Source: an uncultured Eubacteriales bacterium (GTDB lineage: Bacteria > Bacillota > Clostridia > Christensenellales > Aristaeellaceae). From it: a stretch of 64,000 bases of DNA. A model generated the notes under the pieces. The model was not told the DNA's origin, searched no databases, and saw nothing but the letters and a program-made list of their open reading frames with translations. Below, in pieces: positions 54,685-63,378 of the stretch; positions within the stretch are counted from its first letter, which is position 1; each line of letters opens with the position of its first letter. The position numbers and the translations under genes were made by a program. Where the stretch lies: contig CACWXY010000001.1 in the NCBI GenBank assembly GCA_902764915.1, positions 124,001 through 188,000 of the forward strand, given 5' to 3'.

Positions 54685-55770
54685 TCAGTTGTTTTCAAGT
54701 ACCGTAGCACCAAGCCCTGCAAGCGCCACTGCCATGGCACCATACAGCACCTGGATCTCAAATGCATACTCTTCCCGTACGGTAAAGAAGAGAAGCACAA
54801 GCCCGCATGCAAGCAGCACTGTGCGCAGAATACGCCACGCATTCCACGTCCTGTCCCATACCGGGAGAAACAGTACAAAGGCTGCCAGGGATGTCACGAT
54901 CAGATGCGGATAAAACTGCGGTTTTTCAAAAGCGAACTCAATCCATACGACGATCAGTGCACAAAGTGCAAAGCGTACAAAGGCAAGAACGGCCTTTTTC
55001 CTCTCCACAGATCGAAGACGCATAAACAGCAGTATCAGAAGAACACAGAGCGCCGCCAGCTGGGAAAAGCGCACAAACCCAAAGCGAATGCAGTCGTCCT
55101 GGCGCATCTGTTCAAAGAAAATCTGTGTGCATGACAGATATGTCAGAAAACGTATCGCCGTTTCTCCGCTCTTCCGCGCTTTCTTCTGCCAGGCAAAGGA
55201 GCGCACAAGAAACAGTGCCGCTGTCAGCGCCTCAAATATGAACACAGCCAGATACCACTCCGACCAGTCCACATCCTGATAGGTGCAGACCGCGAAGGGA
55301 AAACGCTGCCATAAGGCAGATTCCACCATTGGTCCCAGCCCCTGGTCTGTCCATACCTCCGCAGCACGGCCCACGCAGAGCATAAGGGCCGCAGACGGCA
55401 CCAGTGCGTCCAGACTGCGCAGGAAATCCTCCCCACGCACCCGGCAGGAAAGCCACACGGAAAAGAGTACCCCGAACACTGCCCCATACAGTGTATATCC
55501 GCCTCTGTAGAAGGCAACTATCAGCGACAGCCCGCCATAGTCCGAAACAAGGGACGGCGCCATGGCCGCACAGTAGACAAGATGTGCACCAACCAGCGCG
55601 CCGACTGCACTGACCAGTGCCAGATGTATGCTGGCTTCCCGGTCCGCACCTCGTCTGTGCATGCAGACAAACAGAAGGCAGACGCTCAAAAGAGCGCCCA
55701 GTGCGATGGCCAGTCCATACCCGGTCAGAGCGAAAGCTGTACCTTCCCACAGGATCCTGTTTTCGCCCAT
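54685..55770 (-). CDS. Divergent Lgt-family (prolipoprotein diacylglyceryl transferase-like) membrane protein
   Basis: A 361-residue protein with about nine to ten transmembrane helices. Lgt-like features are YGLAIALGALL in helix 1, YRGGYTLYGAVFG and VGRAAEVWTDQGLGP at the place of the Lgt signature, and CTQIFFEQMRQDD near the second conserved region. The classical GRxGNFxNxE motif is missing and the C-terminal 100 residues add helices. It may be a paralogue with a different acceptor rather than the housekeeping Lgt. It overlaps the glycosidase gene by one base (TGATG). Confidence 0.75.
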   Translation of the reverse strand: MGENRILWEGTAFALTGYGLAIALGALLSVCLLFVCMHRRGADREASIHLALVSAVGALVGAHLVYCAAMAPSLVSDYGGLSLIVAFYRGGYTLYGAVFGVLFSVWLSCRVRGEDFLRSLDALVPSAALMLCVGRAAEVWTDQGLGPMVESALWQRFPFAVCTYQDVDWSEWYLAVFIFEALTAALFLVRSFAWQKKARKSGETAIRFLTYLSCTQIFFEQMRQDDCIRFGFVRFSQLAALCVLLILLFMRLRSVERKKAVLAFVRFALCALIVVWIEFAFEKPQFYPHLIVTSLAAFVLFLPVWDRTWNAWRILRTVLLACGLVLLFFTVREEYAFEIQVLYGAMAVALAGLGATVLENN

Positions 55771-56717
55771 CAGGGTGCCTCCTCCTCTACTGCCTCTGTG
55801 ACCTCCGGGACAGTCGTGACAAAATAGAGAATGTCGGCAATCGTGCGCTTTTTCGTGCGCGCATTCAGCTTCTGATGATCCAGAACCAGCCAGGTGGACG
55901 ATCCGCCATCCAGGTTATAGGCATTCTGCGGTGAAAAGCGTGATACCAGTTCGGAAAACTCCAGCATGGTAAGGCCTTTGCAGTTGCGCTGCTCCGGGCC
56001 TTCTGTGGCAATGATCAGATATTTCAGGTGATCCATCTGACACAGACAGATGCGCTGTGTCTTCTTCTGGGGTGCCATCATTCTGGAGGGATACTCCGTA
56101 ATCCGCTCACCATCAATCACAATTCCCGGGCCAAAGGCAAAGGCCTGCGCAATATGGCCTTCATATGGCGCAAAGCTTTCTTCAGTGGGATTGACCAGTA
56201 TGTGAAAGTCACCCTCATCATCAATCACCAGTGCATCATATCCATCGTAATAGGTACGACGCAGCACCTCGCCATTTCGAACGATAAAGCCTTCCCTGCG
56301 GTCAATGAAGTAATCCCCGTTGATCGCAAGTACGGCCTTGACCCGGCGTGAAATATGCTCTGCCCAGGCAGTGCTCTTGGAGGGATAGGGCTTGCACAGC
56401 TCCGTACGGATCTGGCTCGCATCCGCTACCGTGACCCAGGCTGCCCAGCAATTGGTGTCATAAGCACGGAAGGTTTCCACATGGATATCCAGACTGTCGT
56501 CGTGATACCCGCCCTCGTCCGCTAAAAATGCATTGCTGTCCGGAGTCGGTGCCAGGACGTCATAGGGAATCGAGGTTCCCTCTGCAAGCCTGACACTTTC
56601 CTGATCATAGACAGGCACCTCTTCTGCTCCTGCACGCGGAACCGCACTGGGCACAAGAAAGGCCAATGAAACAAAAAGCACGGCAAGAAGCGCCGTCTTC
56701 CAAAGAATCTTACGCAT
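55770..56717 (-). CDS. Secreted phosphodiester glycosidase-family protein (second copy)
   Basis: A 315-residue secreted protein. The signal peptide covers residues 1-31 (ILWKTALLAVLFVSLAFLVPSAVPRAGA). The NAGPA domain has AINGDYFIDRREGFIVRNG, FGPGIVIDG, and NAYNLDGGSSTWLVL, resembling the family protein at 44080-45216 but without the long linker. ATG 56717 has GGGAGG six bases upstream. First gene of the operon that includes the Lgt-like, GNAT and tdk genes. Confidence 0.88.
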   Translation of the reverse strand: MRKILWKTALLAVLFVSLAFLVPSAVPRAGAEEVPVYDQESVRLAEGTSIPYDVLAPTPDSNAFLADEGGYHDDSLDIHVETFRAYDTNCWAAWVTVADASQIRTELCKPYPSKSTAWAEHISRRVKAVLAINGDYFIDRREGFIVRNGEVLRRTYYDGYDALVIDDEGDFHILVNPTEESFAPYEGHIAQAFAFGPGIVIDGERITEYPSRMMAPQKKTQRICLCQMDHLKYLIIATEGPEQRNCKGLTMLEFSELVSRFSPQNAYNLDGGSSTWLVLDHQKLNARTKKRTIADILYFVTTVPEVTEAVEEEAP

Positions 56718-56754
56718 AGATTGCCTCCCGCAGCGCTGAATAATCAGCCTTTCC

Positions 56755-56783
56755 ATTATAGGAATCGCCGTGCAGTGTGTCAA
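56755..56783 (-). promoter_or_regulatory. Consensus sigma-A promoter of the glycosidase-tdk operon
   Basis: Minus-strand perfect TTGACA (56778-56783), 17-base spacer, perfect TATAAT (56755-56760). Confidence 0.93.
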
Positions 56784-56852
56784 TTCAGCCTGACCTGCCC
56801 AAACCTCGGATTTCCGGGCTTTCTCCGCATCACCTACTCGTTTTCACGACGT

Positions 56853-56885
56853 AAAAAGAGAGTGACAGGGTTTTCTGTCACTCTC
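56853..56885 (-). terminator. Terminator after the clostripain gene
   Basis: Minus-strand GAGAGTGACAG, 6-base loop, CTGTCACTCTC (56858-56885) followed by TTTTT. Confidence 0.92.
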
Positions 56886-56897
56886 TCACGATAGCTT

Positions 56898-59759
56898 TTA
56901 TGCCACAGGAATCACATTGGACCAGTATACCTGATTATACAGGTCCGTAAACCGATAGCTGGTAACCACCTTAGCCGGATCCGGCAGATAAAGAGCACCC
57001 ATGCTCATATCCTCAGAATAGATGATCGGATCCCCGATGGCGTAGCTCTTCTGATACTGAAGATCATACGTATAGTAATCGCAGATGAACTGGATCTTGT
57101 CGCCCGCCTCCAGCGGCAGAAGATTCTTGGCAACGGTTTCCGTGACACTGCTGTCATAGTCAAACCGTGCGCCTACGATATAGCCGTCCTCATGCTCGTT
57201 GTCAAAGACCACCAGCAGCTCGCACTGCATATCATTGAGAAGGGCCGGAATATAGCCGGTCGTCCGCCATGCATCGCCATCCTTCTGTGTATCCAGACAC
57301 CAGTAGCCTACGATCTTGCCGGCAAAGGATACCCAGGCTCCGTCGTTGACTGCAATCAGCCGCCCATCCTCAAACTCGTACACATTGTCAAGACCCAGGT
57401 CCAGATACCCACTGCCATCATCATAAAAGACATTCTGTTCTATGCTGTGCACCAGTGCCCACTTTTCCGCAGGCAGTTCCAGCGCATAGCGCCCGTCAGT
57501 CATCTTCTGGAAGATGAAATCAGACGAGGTGACATGGTGATCCTGTACATAGGAAACAGTCTCGGCATCGGTAAGCGTACGACCGGAGAAGAAATCCAGA
57601 GAGCCAATATCGCCCATGGAAGACATGTCTCCGCCCAGGAAAGCAGAAAGCAGAGACGAAATCATGTCTTCGGATCCGGAAGACGAGGACGAAGTGCCAT
57701 AGGAGGAAGCAGAGGAGAAGATTGACGGAATGCTTTGATATCCGCCCGTAGCTGCCTGACCGGACACCTGCACACTGGCAAAGGCACGGAGCGCTTCGTT
57801 ATAGCTGTCATCCATACCAATCTGCTGGAAAGTGGAAACCGCCTTGTCCACATTGCTCATCTTCCGGTAGGGGAAGAATACGGACAGACCATAGGCATTG
57901 GTCATGGATCCGGAGCGATTGTACTTCACCGCCGCACGCGCCGCTTCCGCCAGTGCCTTGCCTTCCGTGGACTGCAGTTTCAGCGCAAAGTCCACCAGAT
58001 CTACCTGATCCACCTTAGAGGATGCCGCAAACTCGCGGCAGTTGACGCGCGCATCCGACACCTGCTTGTACTCAGCATTCTTCACAAGCCCAGTAACCGC
58101 CTTGGAAAAAGCCGTCAGCTTTTCCGGAACCGTTGTGCTCAGCTCAGCCAGATCCACCACAGAAAGCGTCGTATCCTGTCCCCGTGCCTGGCTCTGGCAC
58201 GCACTGACAAAGTCATCGGCAATCTTCTTGCCCAATTCCAGGGTTCCCATGGAAGGATTCTGTCCCAGTGCCGTCAGCCACTCGGTATAATACCAGCCCA
58301 CTCCCGGTTCTGTCTCCTCGGAAGCAATCATATAATCCGCATAGTCTGAAAGCATGAGCGCATTCTCCACACTGGCCATAAGACAGGCGTCAAATCCGAT
58401 CATGTCAAACTTAACGCCGCCGTCCTCCAGCGCCCTGCGGATACCGGCCAGGCTCATGGAACCGGAACGTGTGAACTTTTCATCATACCCATACCCTGCC
58501 ACAGCACCGGAGCCGTGATCCCAGAGAATCAGCATATATCGATTGGCCGGGTAATGTTCCTTTCCGTAGCGGATGAATGCCGAAAGCGTAGCGGGGTCAG
58601 TCATAGCCTTGGCGCCGTCATCTCTGACCAGATTCTGAAACTGCCCGTTTCTGACCTGCCACACCTGATTGGTGGAGGAAGAGATTGAACTGTTCTGCCA
58701 GCGTGTACATCCTCCGGTATAGAGAATCAGGGAAATGGAATCATCAAAGCTTGCCTTGAGCATTTCCTGAATATCCCGTGTAGCCATGGCGCTGCGGGAT
58801 TCCAGATCCGTGCCGCACATGTAGACCATGAGCGTAATCTTGTCCTTGCCATTTCTCTTGATTGTCGTGTACTTCTTGCGGCTGCCGGAAGCCACCATGG
58901 TATTCAGCTTGGTGGAATCCGTGCGTACACCACTTCCGCTGCTGGAAGAAAGCGCTGCCTGGGATGAACTGGCAAACCAGCTGTTGCCGAGAATGCTTTC
59001 CAGCGGCGAACCCGACGAAGACCCGGAAAGGAAGCCGGAGAGCATGCTCAGAGGATCTGCAGAAGAGGCGGTCGTATCCGACCAGCTGCTGGTCGAACTC
59101 TGCGACTGCACGCTGGAAGTGTAAGGTACACTGGTAGGCAGAGAAATCGTCTGTGATGTATCGCTTCCGCCCCCGAAAAGTCCCGAAACCATGCCGCCTC
59201 CGCCCAGAAGGACAACCAGCGCTACAATAATCAGCGGCAGACATCCACCGCGTCCGCCGGCACGTCCACTGCTGCTCCCGCTGCCGCTGCCGCTGCCGGT
59301 GACGGGCGGAATAAAGGAAGGCGTTGAACCGGCAGAGGACGACTGCTGCCCCTGTGCCGGACGCGCAGAGGTCGTACTTCCTGTCTGCGGGCGGTGCGCC
59401 TGCCCAGCCGTCGTTCCCGTCTGCGGGCGCTGGGCCTGACCGCCCAGCGGGATACCCTGGGGACGCTGCTGCGGATACCCGCCTGCAGGGCGCTGCGCCT
59501 GCCCGGTCACATTGCCCGTCTGCGGACGCTGTGCCTGTCCCGCTCCGTTGCCTGTCTGCGGACGCTGAAACGTGCCGGTGGGGCGAACCGGCGTACTTCC
59601 CGTCTGGGGACGTGATCCCATTCCAGGACGCTTGACGCTCTCGCGGCCTTCCTGTGCGCCGGGCCTGCCTACCGGCCCCTGGGTCTGCACCTCTTCCTTG
59701 CGTTCCAGTTCGGATGCAGTCCCCTGTACTTTTCTTCTTCTGCCTTGCTGTTCTGCCAT
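56898..59759 (-). CDS. Membrane-anchored clostripain-family (C11) protease
   Basis: A 953-residue protein. Residues 1-170 are basic, Gly/Gln/Pro-rich and disordered, with five RPQTG units between about 50 and 127. One transmembrane helix follows (about 174-194), then a Ser-rich linker (195-285) and a C11 peptidase domain from about 300. The catalytic pair is His415 (LWDHGSG) and Cys459 (GFDACLMAS). A beta-rich C-terminal part of about 230 residues completes it. N-terminal repeats should be cytoplasmic and the protease outside. Clostripain cleaves after Arg. ATG 59759 follows GGAGG by 9 bases. Confidence 0.9.
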   Translation of the reverse strand: MAEQQGRRRKVQGTASELERKEEVQTQGPVGRPGAQEGRESVKRPGMGSRPQTGSTPVRPTGTFQRPQTGNGAGQAQRPQTGNVTGQAQRPAGGYPQQRPQGIPLGGQAQRPQTGTTAGQAHRPQTGSTTSARPAQGQQSSSAGSTPSFIPPVTGSGSGSGSSSGRAGGRGGCLPLIIVALVVLLGGGGMVSGLFGGGSDTSQTISLPTSVPYTSSVQSQSSTSSWSDTTASSADPLSMLSGFLSGSSSGSPLESILGNSWFASSSQAALSSSSGSGVRTDSTKLNTMVASGSRKKYTTIKRNGKDKITLMVYMCGTDLESRSAMATRDIQEMLKASFDDSISLILYTGGCTRWQNSSISSSTNQVWQVRNGQFQNLVRDDGAKAMTDPATLSAFIRYGKEHYPANRYMLILWDHGSGAVAGYGYDEKFTRSGSMSLAGIRRALEDGGVKFDMIGFDACLMASVENALMLSDYADYMIASEETEPGVGWYYTEWLTALGQNPSMGTLELGKKIADDFVSACQSQARGQDTTLSVVDLAELSTTVPEKLTAFSKAVTGLVKNAEYKQVSDARVNCREFAASSKVDQVDLVDFALKLQSTEGKALAEAARAAVKYNRSGSMTNAYGLSVFFPYRKMSNVDKAVSTFQQIGMDDSYNEALRAFASVQVSGQAATGGYQSIPSIFSSASSYGTSSSSSGSEDMISSLLSAFLGGDMSSMGDIGSLDFFSGRTLTDAETVSYVQDHHVTSSDFIFQKMTDGRYALELPAEKWALVHSIEQNVFYDDGSGYLDLGLDNVYEFEDGRLIAVNDGAWVSFAGKIVGYWCLDTQKDGDAWRTTGYIPALLNDMQCELLVVFDNEHEDGYIVGARFDYDSSVTETVAKNLLPLEAGDKIQFICDYYTYDLQYQKSYAIGDPIIYSEDMSMGALYLPDPAKVVTSYRFTDLYNQVYWSNVIPVA
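59379..59612 (-). repeat. Tandem repeat coding for RPQTG units
   Basis: Within the clostripain gene the minus strand encodes five RPQTG units plus degenerate copies (RPQG, RPAG). On the plus strand this appears as repeated CCCGTCTGCGG-like words. Such repeats may expand and contract. Confidence 0.7.
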
Positions 59760-59816
59760 GGTCTCATTCCTCCGCTCTCTTATCAGAATCATACTGCTTT
59801 TATATTGAATGACTAT

Positions 59817-61385
59817 TTACTGCAGATATCGGTGCCATATGTATCCGGTCTGTCCCGTATCACTGTCCGGCTTTTTCCACCAGACCATAATCCAGCCGTC
59901 CGCACAGTCCTCCGCCAGCACCTGCACCTGTGTGCCGCGGTTCAGATGCGCAAGAGACGCGGACTGTTTGGAGTCCAGTGCCCGCAGATGTACCCAGTCC
60001 ACACCGGCAACCTTCCGATATGTGGGCGCATTCAGCACCAGGCGCTTTATTCCCTCTTCCCTTTTCAGAAAGGGAGCGGTATCGCCGTAATACCAGTCAC
60101 TGGCATACGTATTGTCCCAGAGCGTCATCTGCGACGGCTTCATCAGCAGAAGGCTTTCCCGTACCGTCTTCTCGTCCGGTGTGTCCACTGTATAAGCCGC
60201 CACAGGCACCGGCTGCCGTTTCTCCCAGAGATAGAACACAGTTTCCGCATGCGTCGCTCCATACTCTTCATAGCTGATCAGCACCGGTTCACCCTCCCCG
60301 GTAACTGTCAGCGACAGATCAGCCAGTTCGAGCTGTCCCTCCGTAGGGCCTCCGTTCCACCCTGCGCATTTCATGACAGGATCAAAAGCGCCTTTGTCAG
60401 GATTCCACAGACAGAAGCTCTCATGGAGATTGCTTGCGTCGGCACGCACCGACAGCACCAGATCCCGGAAACCATCCTGATTGATATCGTACAGGCGTGC
60501 CATGGACGCCGCTTCATCCATGCGCGGCGTTTCCCGGCTTTCATAGGTAAGCGTCTGGGAAAACGTATGATCCCGCGACTGGATCTCTGCCTTCAGTGTA
60601 TAGACATATCCAGCCGCATCCACCGTGTGTTCCTGCATCTCCGACACCGAAACATCCACAAGTCCCCCCAACTGGGGGACAAGGCTGGACAGGCGGAAAA
60701 TGCCATCTTCCTTCTCCGGCGCCACGGCTTTCGGAGCCTCCTGCTGCCTGTTTTCCCACCAGTCATACAGAAGCATGAGCGGCGGGTATATGACCGCCTC
60801 CTGCCATGCGCTGCACATCTCCTGCACCTGACTGCTTCGGATGGTCTGTCCATTCAGCGTCCAGACAGTCTCCTTTTCGCTGTTGACCACAAGCTTCTGC
60901 GGAAATACGACATTTCCGTTTTCCCACTGACCTCTGGCATAGATCGACTCAGAGGCACCGTTCGCGCCTTCATTATAAAATCCATAGCCGGATTCCGTCT
61001 GCATCAGATAAATGCGGTTCCGTTCCCAGCCTCGCAGTGCAAGACAAGGTACTCCATCCCGCAGGGTCCAGACATCAAAAAGATAGCCCTCTGCACTCAT
61101 CATGCCGGACTCACCGATCAGCAGTTCCTCCTGACCGTCCCCGTCCAGATCCCTGCAGAGAAAGCCGACTGTTTCCAACGGATCGAGCCCTGTATAATAG
61201 GTAGCCTGCCGAACCGAAAAGTTCAGGGTATCATCCTCCCAGAGCGCTTCATTTCCCAGAAGTCCTTCTGTATACGCTTCCAGGATCGGTGCGTACAGCG
61301 CTTCCCCATCTGTGGCTTCCGCCATGGACAGCATGCACAGGCACAGTCCAAGCATGACTCCTGTGCACAGTGCCTTTCGCTTCAT
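59817..61385 (-). CDS. Secreted protein with C-terminal SH3-type domain
   Basis: A 522-residue exported protein. Signal peptide about 1-24 (MKRKALCTGVMLGLCLCML). Two regions resemble FG-GAP/dockerin-like calcium loops: RDLDGDGQEELLIG and YDINQDGFRDLVLS. The C-terminal 70 residues (APTYRKVAGVDWVHLRA to GYIWHRYLQ) are a bacterial SH3 domain likely to bind cell wall. No catalytic domain seen. The ATG at 61385 follows AAGGGGGAA. It may share the cell surface with the clostripain encoded next. Confidence 0.8.
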   Translation of the reverse strand: MKRKALCTGVMLGLCLCMLSMAEATDGEALYAPILEAYTEGLLGNEALWEDDTLNFSVRQATYYTGLDPLETVGFLCRDLDGDGQEELLIGESGMMSAEGYLFDVWTLRDGVPCLALRGWERNRIYLMQTESGYGFYNEGANGASESIYARGQWENGNVVFPQKLVVNSEKETVWTLNGQTIRSSQVQEMCSAWQEAVIYPPLMLLYDWWENRQQEAPKAVAPEKEDGIFRLSSLVPQLGGLVDVSVSEMQEHTVDAAGYVYTLKAEIQSRDHTFSQTLTYESRETPRMDEAASMARLYDINQDGFRDLVLSVRADASNLHESFCLWNPDKGAFDPVMKCAGWNGGPTEGQLELADLSLTVTGEGEPVLISYEEYGATHAETVFYLWEKRQPVPVAAYTVDTPDEKTVRESLLLMKPSQMTLWDNTYASDWYYGDTAPFLKREEGIKRLVLNAPTYRKVAGVDWVHLRALDSKQSASLAHLNRGTQVQVLAEDCADGWIMVWWKKPDSDTGQTGYIWHRYLQ

Positions 61386-61416
61386 CCCTATTCCCCCTTC
61401 GGCTGGCCATGAATGT

Positions 61417-61445
61417 ATTGTACTGTTTTCCTCCGCTCGTGGCAA
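61417..61445 (-). promoter_or_regulatory. Promoter of the SH3-protein gene
   Basis: Minus-strand TTGCCA (61440-61445), 17-base spacer, TACAAT (61417-61422). It may also transcribe the clostripain gene, since only 57 bases separate the two and I see no terminator between. Confidence 0.8.
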
Positions 61446-61484
61446 TCCGTTATGGTGCGTCAGCTATGCTTTTCCCTTGTTTCG

Positions 61485-61493
61485 TGATACAAT
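61485..61493 (+). promoter_or_regulatory. Extended -10 promoter of rimO-pgsA
   Basis: TGATACAAT, an extended -10 element, 33 bases before the rimO ATG. No good -35 is seen at 16-18 bases. Confidence 0.6.
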
Positions 61494-61526
61494 CTCAATC
61501 GATAACAGGATGAAAGGACGCATGAC

Positions 61527-62843
61527 ATGACGGCGCTGAAAGTCGGTATTGTTTCCCTTGGCTGCAACAAAAACCGGGTCGACTCTGAGATCGCCCTGGG
61601 ACTGATGCAGGATGCAGGGTATCGCCTGACCCCTGACCCGGCCGAGGCAGACATTCTCATGGTCAATACATGCGGGTTTATCGGGCCCGCCAAGGAAGAA
61701 TCCATTGACACCATCCTGGAGATGGCCCAGTACAAGCAGACCGGGAAATGCCGTCTGCTGGTCGTCAGCGGCTGCCTGGCCCAGCGCTATGAGCAGGCTC
61801 TCATGGATGACATGCCGGAGATTGACGTACTGCTTGGCGTCAATCAGTACCAGTGCCTGCCACAGGCCATTGAGAAAGCGCTGAAAACCGGTGAGCGGGT
61901 CGCCTCCGTGGAGGATCCCAAGGCGTTTTATGAACATCGCAGGGTACTCACCACCCCCTCTTATTCCGCCTATATCCGCATCGGCGAAGGCTGTTCCAAC
62001 CGCTGTACCTTCTGCGCCATTCCCCTGATCCGCGGAAACTATCGAAGCCGTGCGCAGGAGGACATTCTCTCAGAGATACGAGCCCTGGCCGATCAGGGGG
62101 TCAGCGAGCATGTTCTGGTCGCGCAGGACACCACGCGCTACGGCACCGACCACGGCGGACATACCACGCTTCCTGCGCTTCTCACGAAAGCTTCCGAGAT
62201 AGATGGCGTACACTGGCTCCGGGTGCTGTACTGCTATCCAGACGAGACAAACGAAGCACTCCTGGATTTTCTGGCGGAAAACAGCAAGGCCTGTCCCTAC
62301 CTGGATCTTCCGATCCAGCATATTAACGACACCATTCTCCGCCGCATGCACCGGCGCGGCACCAGTGCAGATATCCGTCGCTGTGTCCGCATGGCACACG
62401 AAAAAGGCATTACCCTGCGCACCTCTCTGATCGTGGGCTTTCCCGGAGAAACAGAAGCGCAGTTTCAGGAGCTTCTGGACTTTATGGAGGAAGCCCGTTT
62501 TGACAGGCTGGGCGCCTTTGCCTATTCTCCCGAAGAGGGCACACCGGCAGCCGATATGCCCGATCAGATACCGGAGGAAGTCAAGCAGGAGCGTCTGGAC
62601 CGCCTGATGACACTGCAGTCCCGAATCTCCCTCCGCGCCAACCAAGCCCGCATCGGCGAAGAGACAGAAGTCCTCATCACCGGAAAGCAGGACAGTCTCT
62701 ATCGTGGGCGCTCCCGCCGTGAAGCCCCGGAGACGGATGGCGAAATTCTGGTCTCCAGTGCCCGGGCGCTTCCGATCGGTTCCTATGTGCGTGCACGCCT
62801 GACATCCGCTGATGTCTATGACATGCGAGGTGTGGTCCTATGA
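61527..62843 (+). CDS. rimO: Ribosomal protein S12 methylthiotransferase RimO
   Basis: Radical SAM enzyme thiomethylating an Asp of S12. The N-terminal MTTase domain has cluster cysteines Cys13 (SLGCNKN), Cys49 (NTCGFI) and Cys83 (SGCLAQ). The radical SAM triad is CSNRCTFC (156, 160, 163). A C-terminal TRAM domain (about 375-438) has EVLITGKQD and GRSRREAPE. 438 residues; S12-specific over tRNA-specific MiaB is supported by VSLGCNKNRVDSE. It overlaps pgsA by 4 bases. Confidence 0.96.
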   Translation: MTALKVGIVSLGCNKNRVDSEIALGLMQDAGYRLTPDPAEADILMVNTCGFIGPAKEESIDTILEMAQYKQTGKCRLLVVSGCLAQRYEQALMDDMPEIDVLLGVNQYQCLPQAIEKALKTGERVASVEDPKAFYEHRRVLTTPSYSAYIRIGEGCSNRCTFCAIPLIRGNYRSRAQEDILSEIRALADQGVSEHVLVAQDTTRYGTDHGGHTTLPALLTKASEIDGVHWLRVLYCYPDETNEALLDFLAENSKACPYLDLPIQHINDTILRRMHRRGTSADIRRCVRMAHEKGITLRTSLIVGFPGETEAQFQELLDFMEEARFDRLGAFAYSPEEGTPAADMPDQIPEEVKQERLDRLMTLQSRISLRANQARIGEETEVLITGKQDSLYRGRSRREAPETDGEILVSSARALPIGSYVRARLTSADVYDMRGVVL

Positions 62844-63367
62844 ATCTTCCCAATAAACTGTCGCTGCTGCGTGTAATGCTGGTACCGGTCATGGTCATCC
62901 TGATGCTGCTTCCCGGGTCCGCTGCGTGGTACAGTGCGCTGGCCGTATTTCTTCTGGCCTGTCTGACCGATTACCTGGACGGACAGATTGCGCGCAGCCA
63001 GGGTCTGATCACGGATCTGGGCAAGTTCCTGGATCCGCTGGCTGACAAGCTGCTGCTTCTTTCCAGCCTGATCATGTTTACAGCCCTGTCTCTGTGTCCC
63101 ACGTATCTGACCATTGCCGTTCTGGCAAGAGAGCTGGCTGTAGACGGGTTGCGGATGCTGGCCGCCAGCAAAGGACAGGTCATTGCCGCGGGAAAACTGG
63201 GAAAGATCAAGACTGTCAGTCAGATGATTCTGGTGATTCTCTTTTTCGTTTTCCGGCGTCCGGTGCCTGCCGATCCCTTCATGACAGTGGGTGCCATATG
63301 GGTGCTTGTCATTACTCTGCTCAGCGGTATCGATTATTTTAAGAATAATCTCTCACTTTTTTCCTGA
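62840..63367 (+). CDS. pgsA: CDP-diacylglycerol-glycerol-3-phosphate 3-phosphatidyltransferase
   Basis: Membrane enzyme making phosphatidylglycerol phosphate. The CDP-alcohol phosphatidyltransferase motif D-G-x2-A-R-x8-G-x3-D-x3-D fits exactly: Asp47, Gly48, Ala51, Arg52, Gly61, Asp65, Asp69. About five to six helices in 175 residues. ATGA overlap with rimO, a common Clostridia and Bacilli neighbour. Confidence 0.95.
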   Translation: MNLPNKLSLLRVMLVPVMVILMLLPGSAAWYSALAVFLLACLTDYLDGQIARSQGLITDLGKFLDPLADKLLLLSSLIMFTALSLCPTYLTIAVLARELAVDGLRMLAASKGQVIAAGKLGKIKTVSQMILVILFFVFRRPVPADPFMTVGAIWVLVITLLSGIDYFKNNLSLFS

Positions 63368-63378
63368 GGAAGTATGCC

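Noticed and set aside
53278-55134. A 618-codon plus-strand frame opposite tdk, GNAT and the Lgt-like gene
   Set aside because: Runs through three well-supported minus-strand genes and shows no domain.
59379-59612. RPQTG units as sortase (LPxTG-like) sorting signals
   Set aside because: They are internal, repeated, N-terminal to the transmembrane helix, and lack the hydrophobic and basic C-terminal tail of a sorting signal.
59745-61412. A 555-codon plus-strand frame opposite the SH3-protein gene
   Set aside because: Antisense of a gene with signal peptide, SH3 domain and promoter; no motif of its own.
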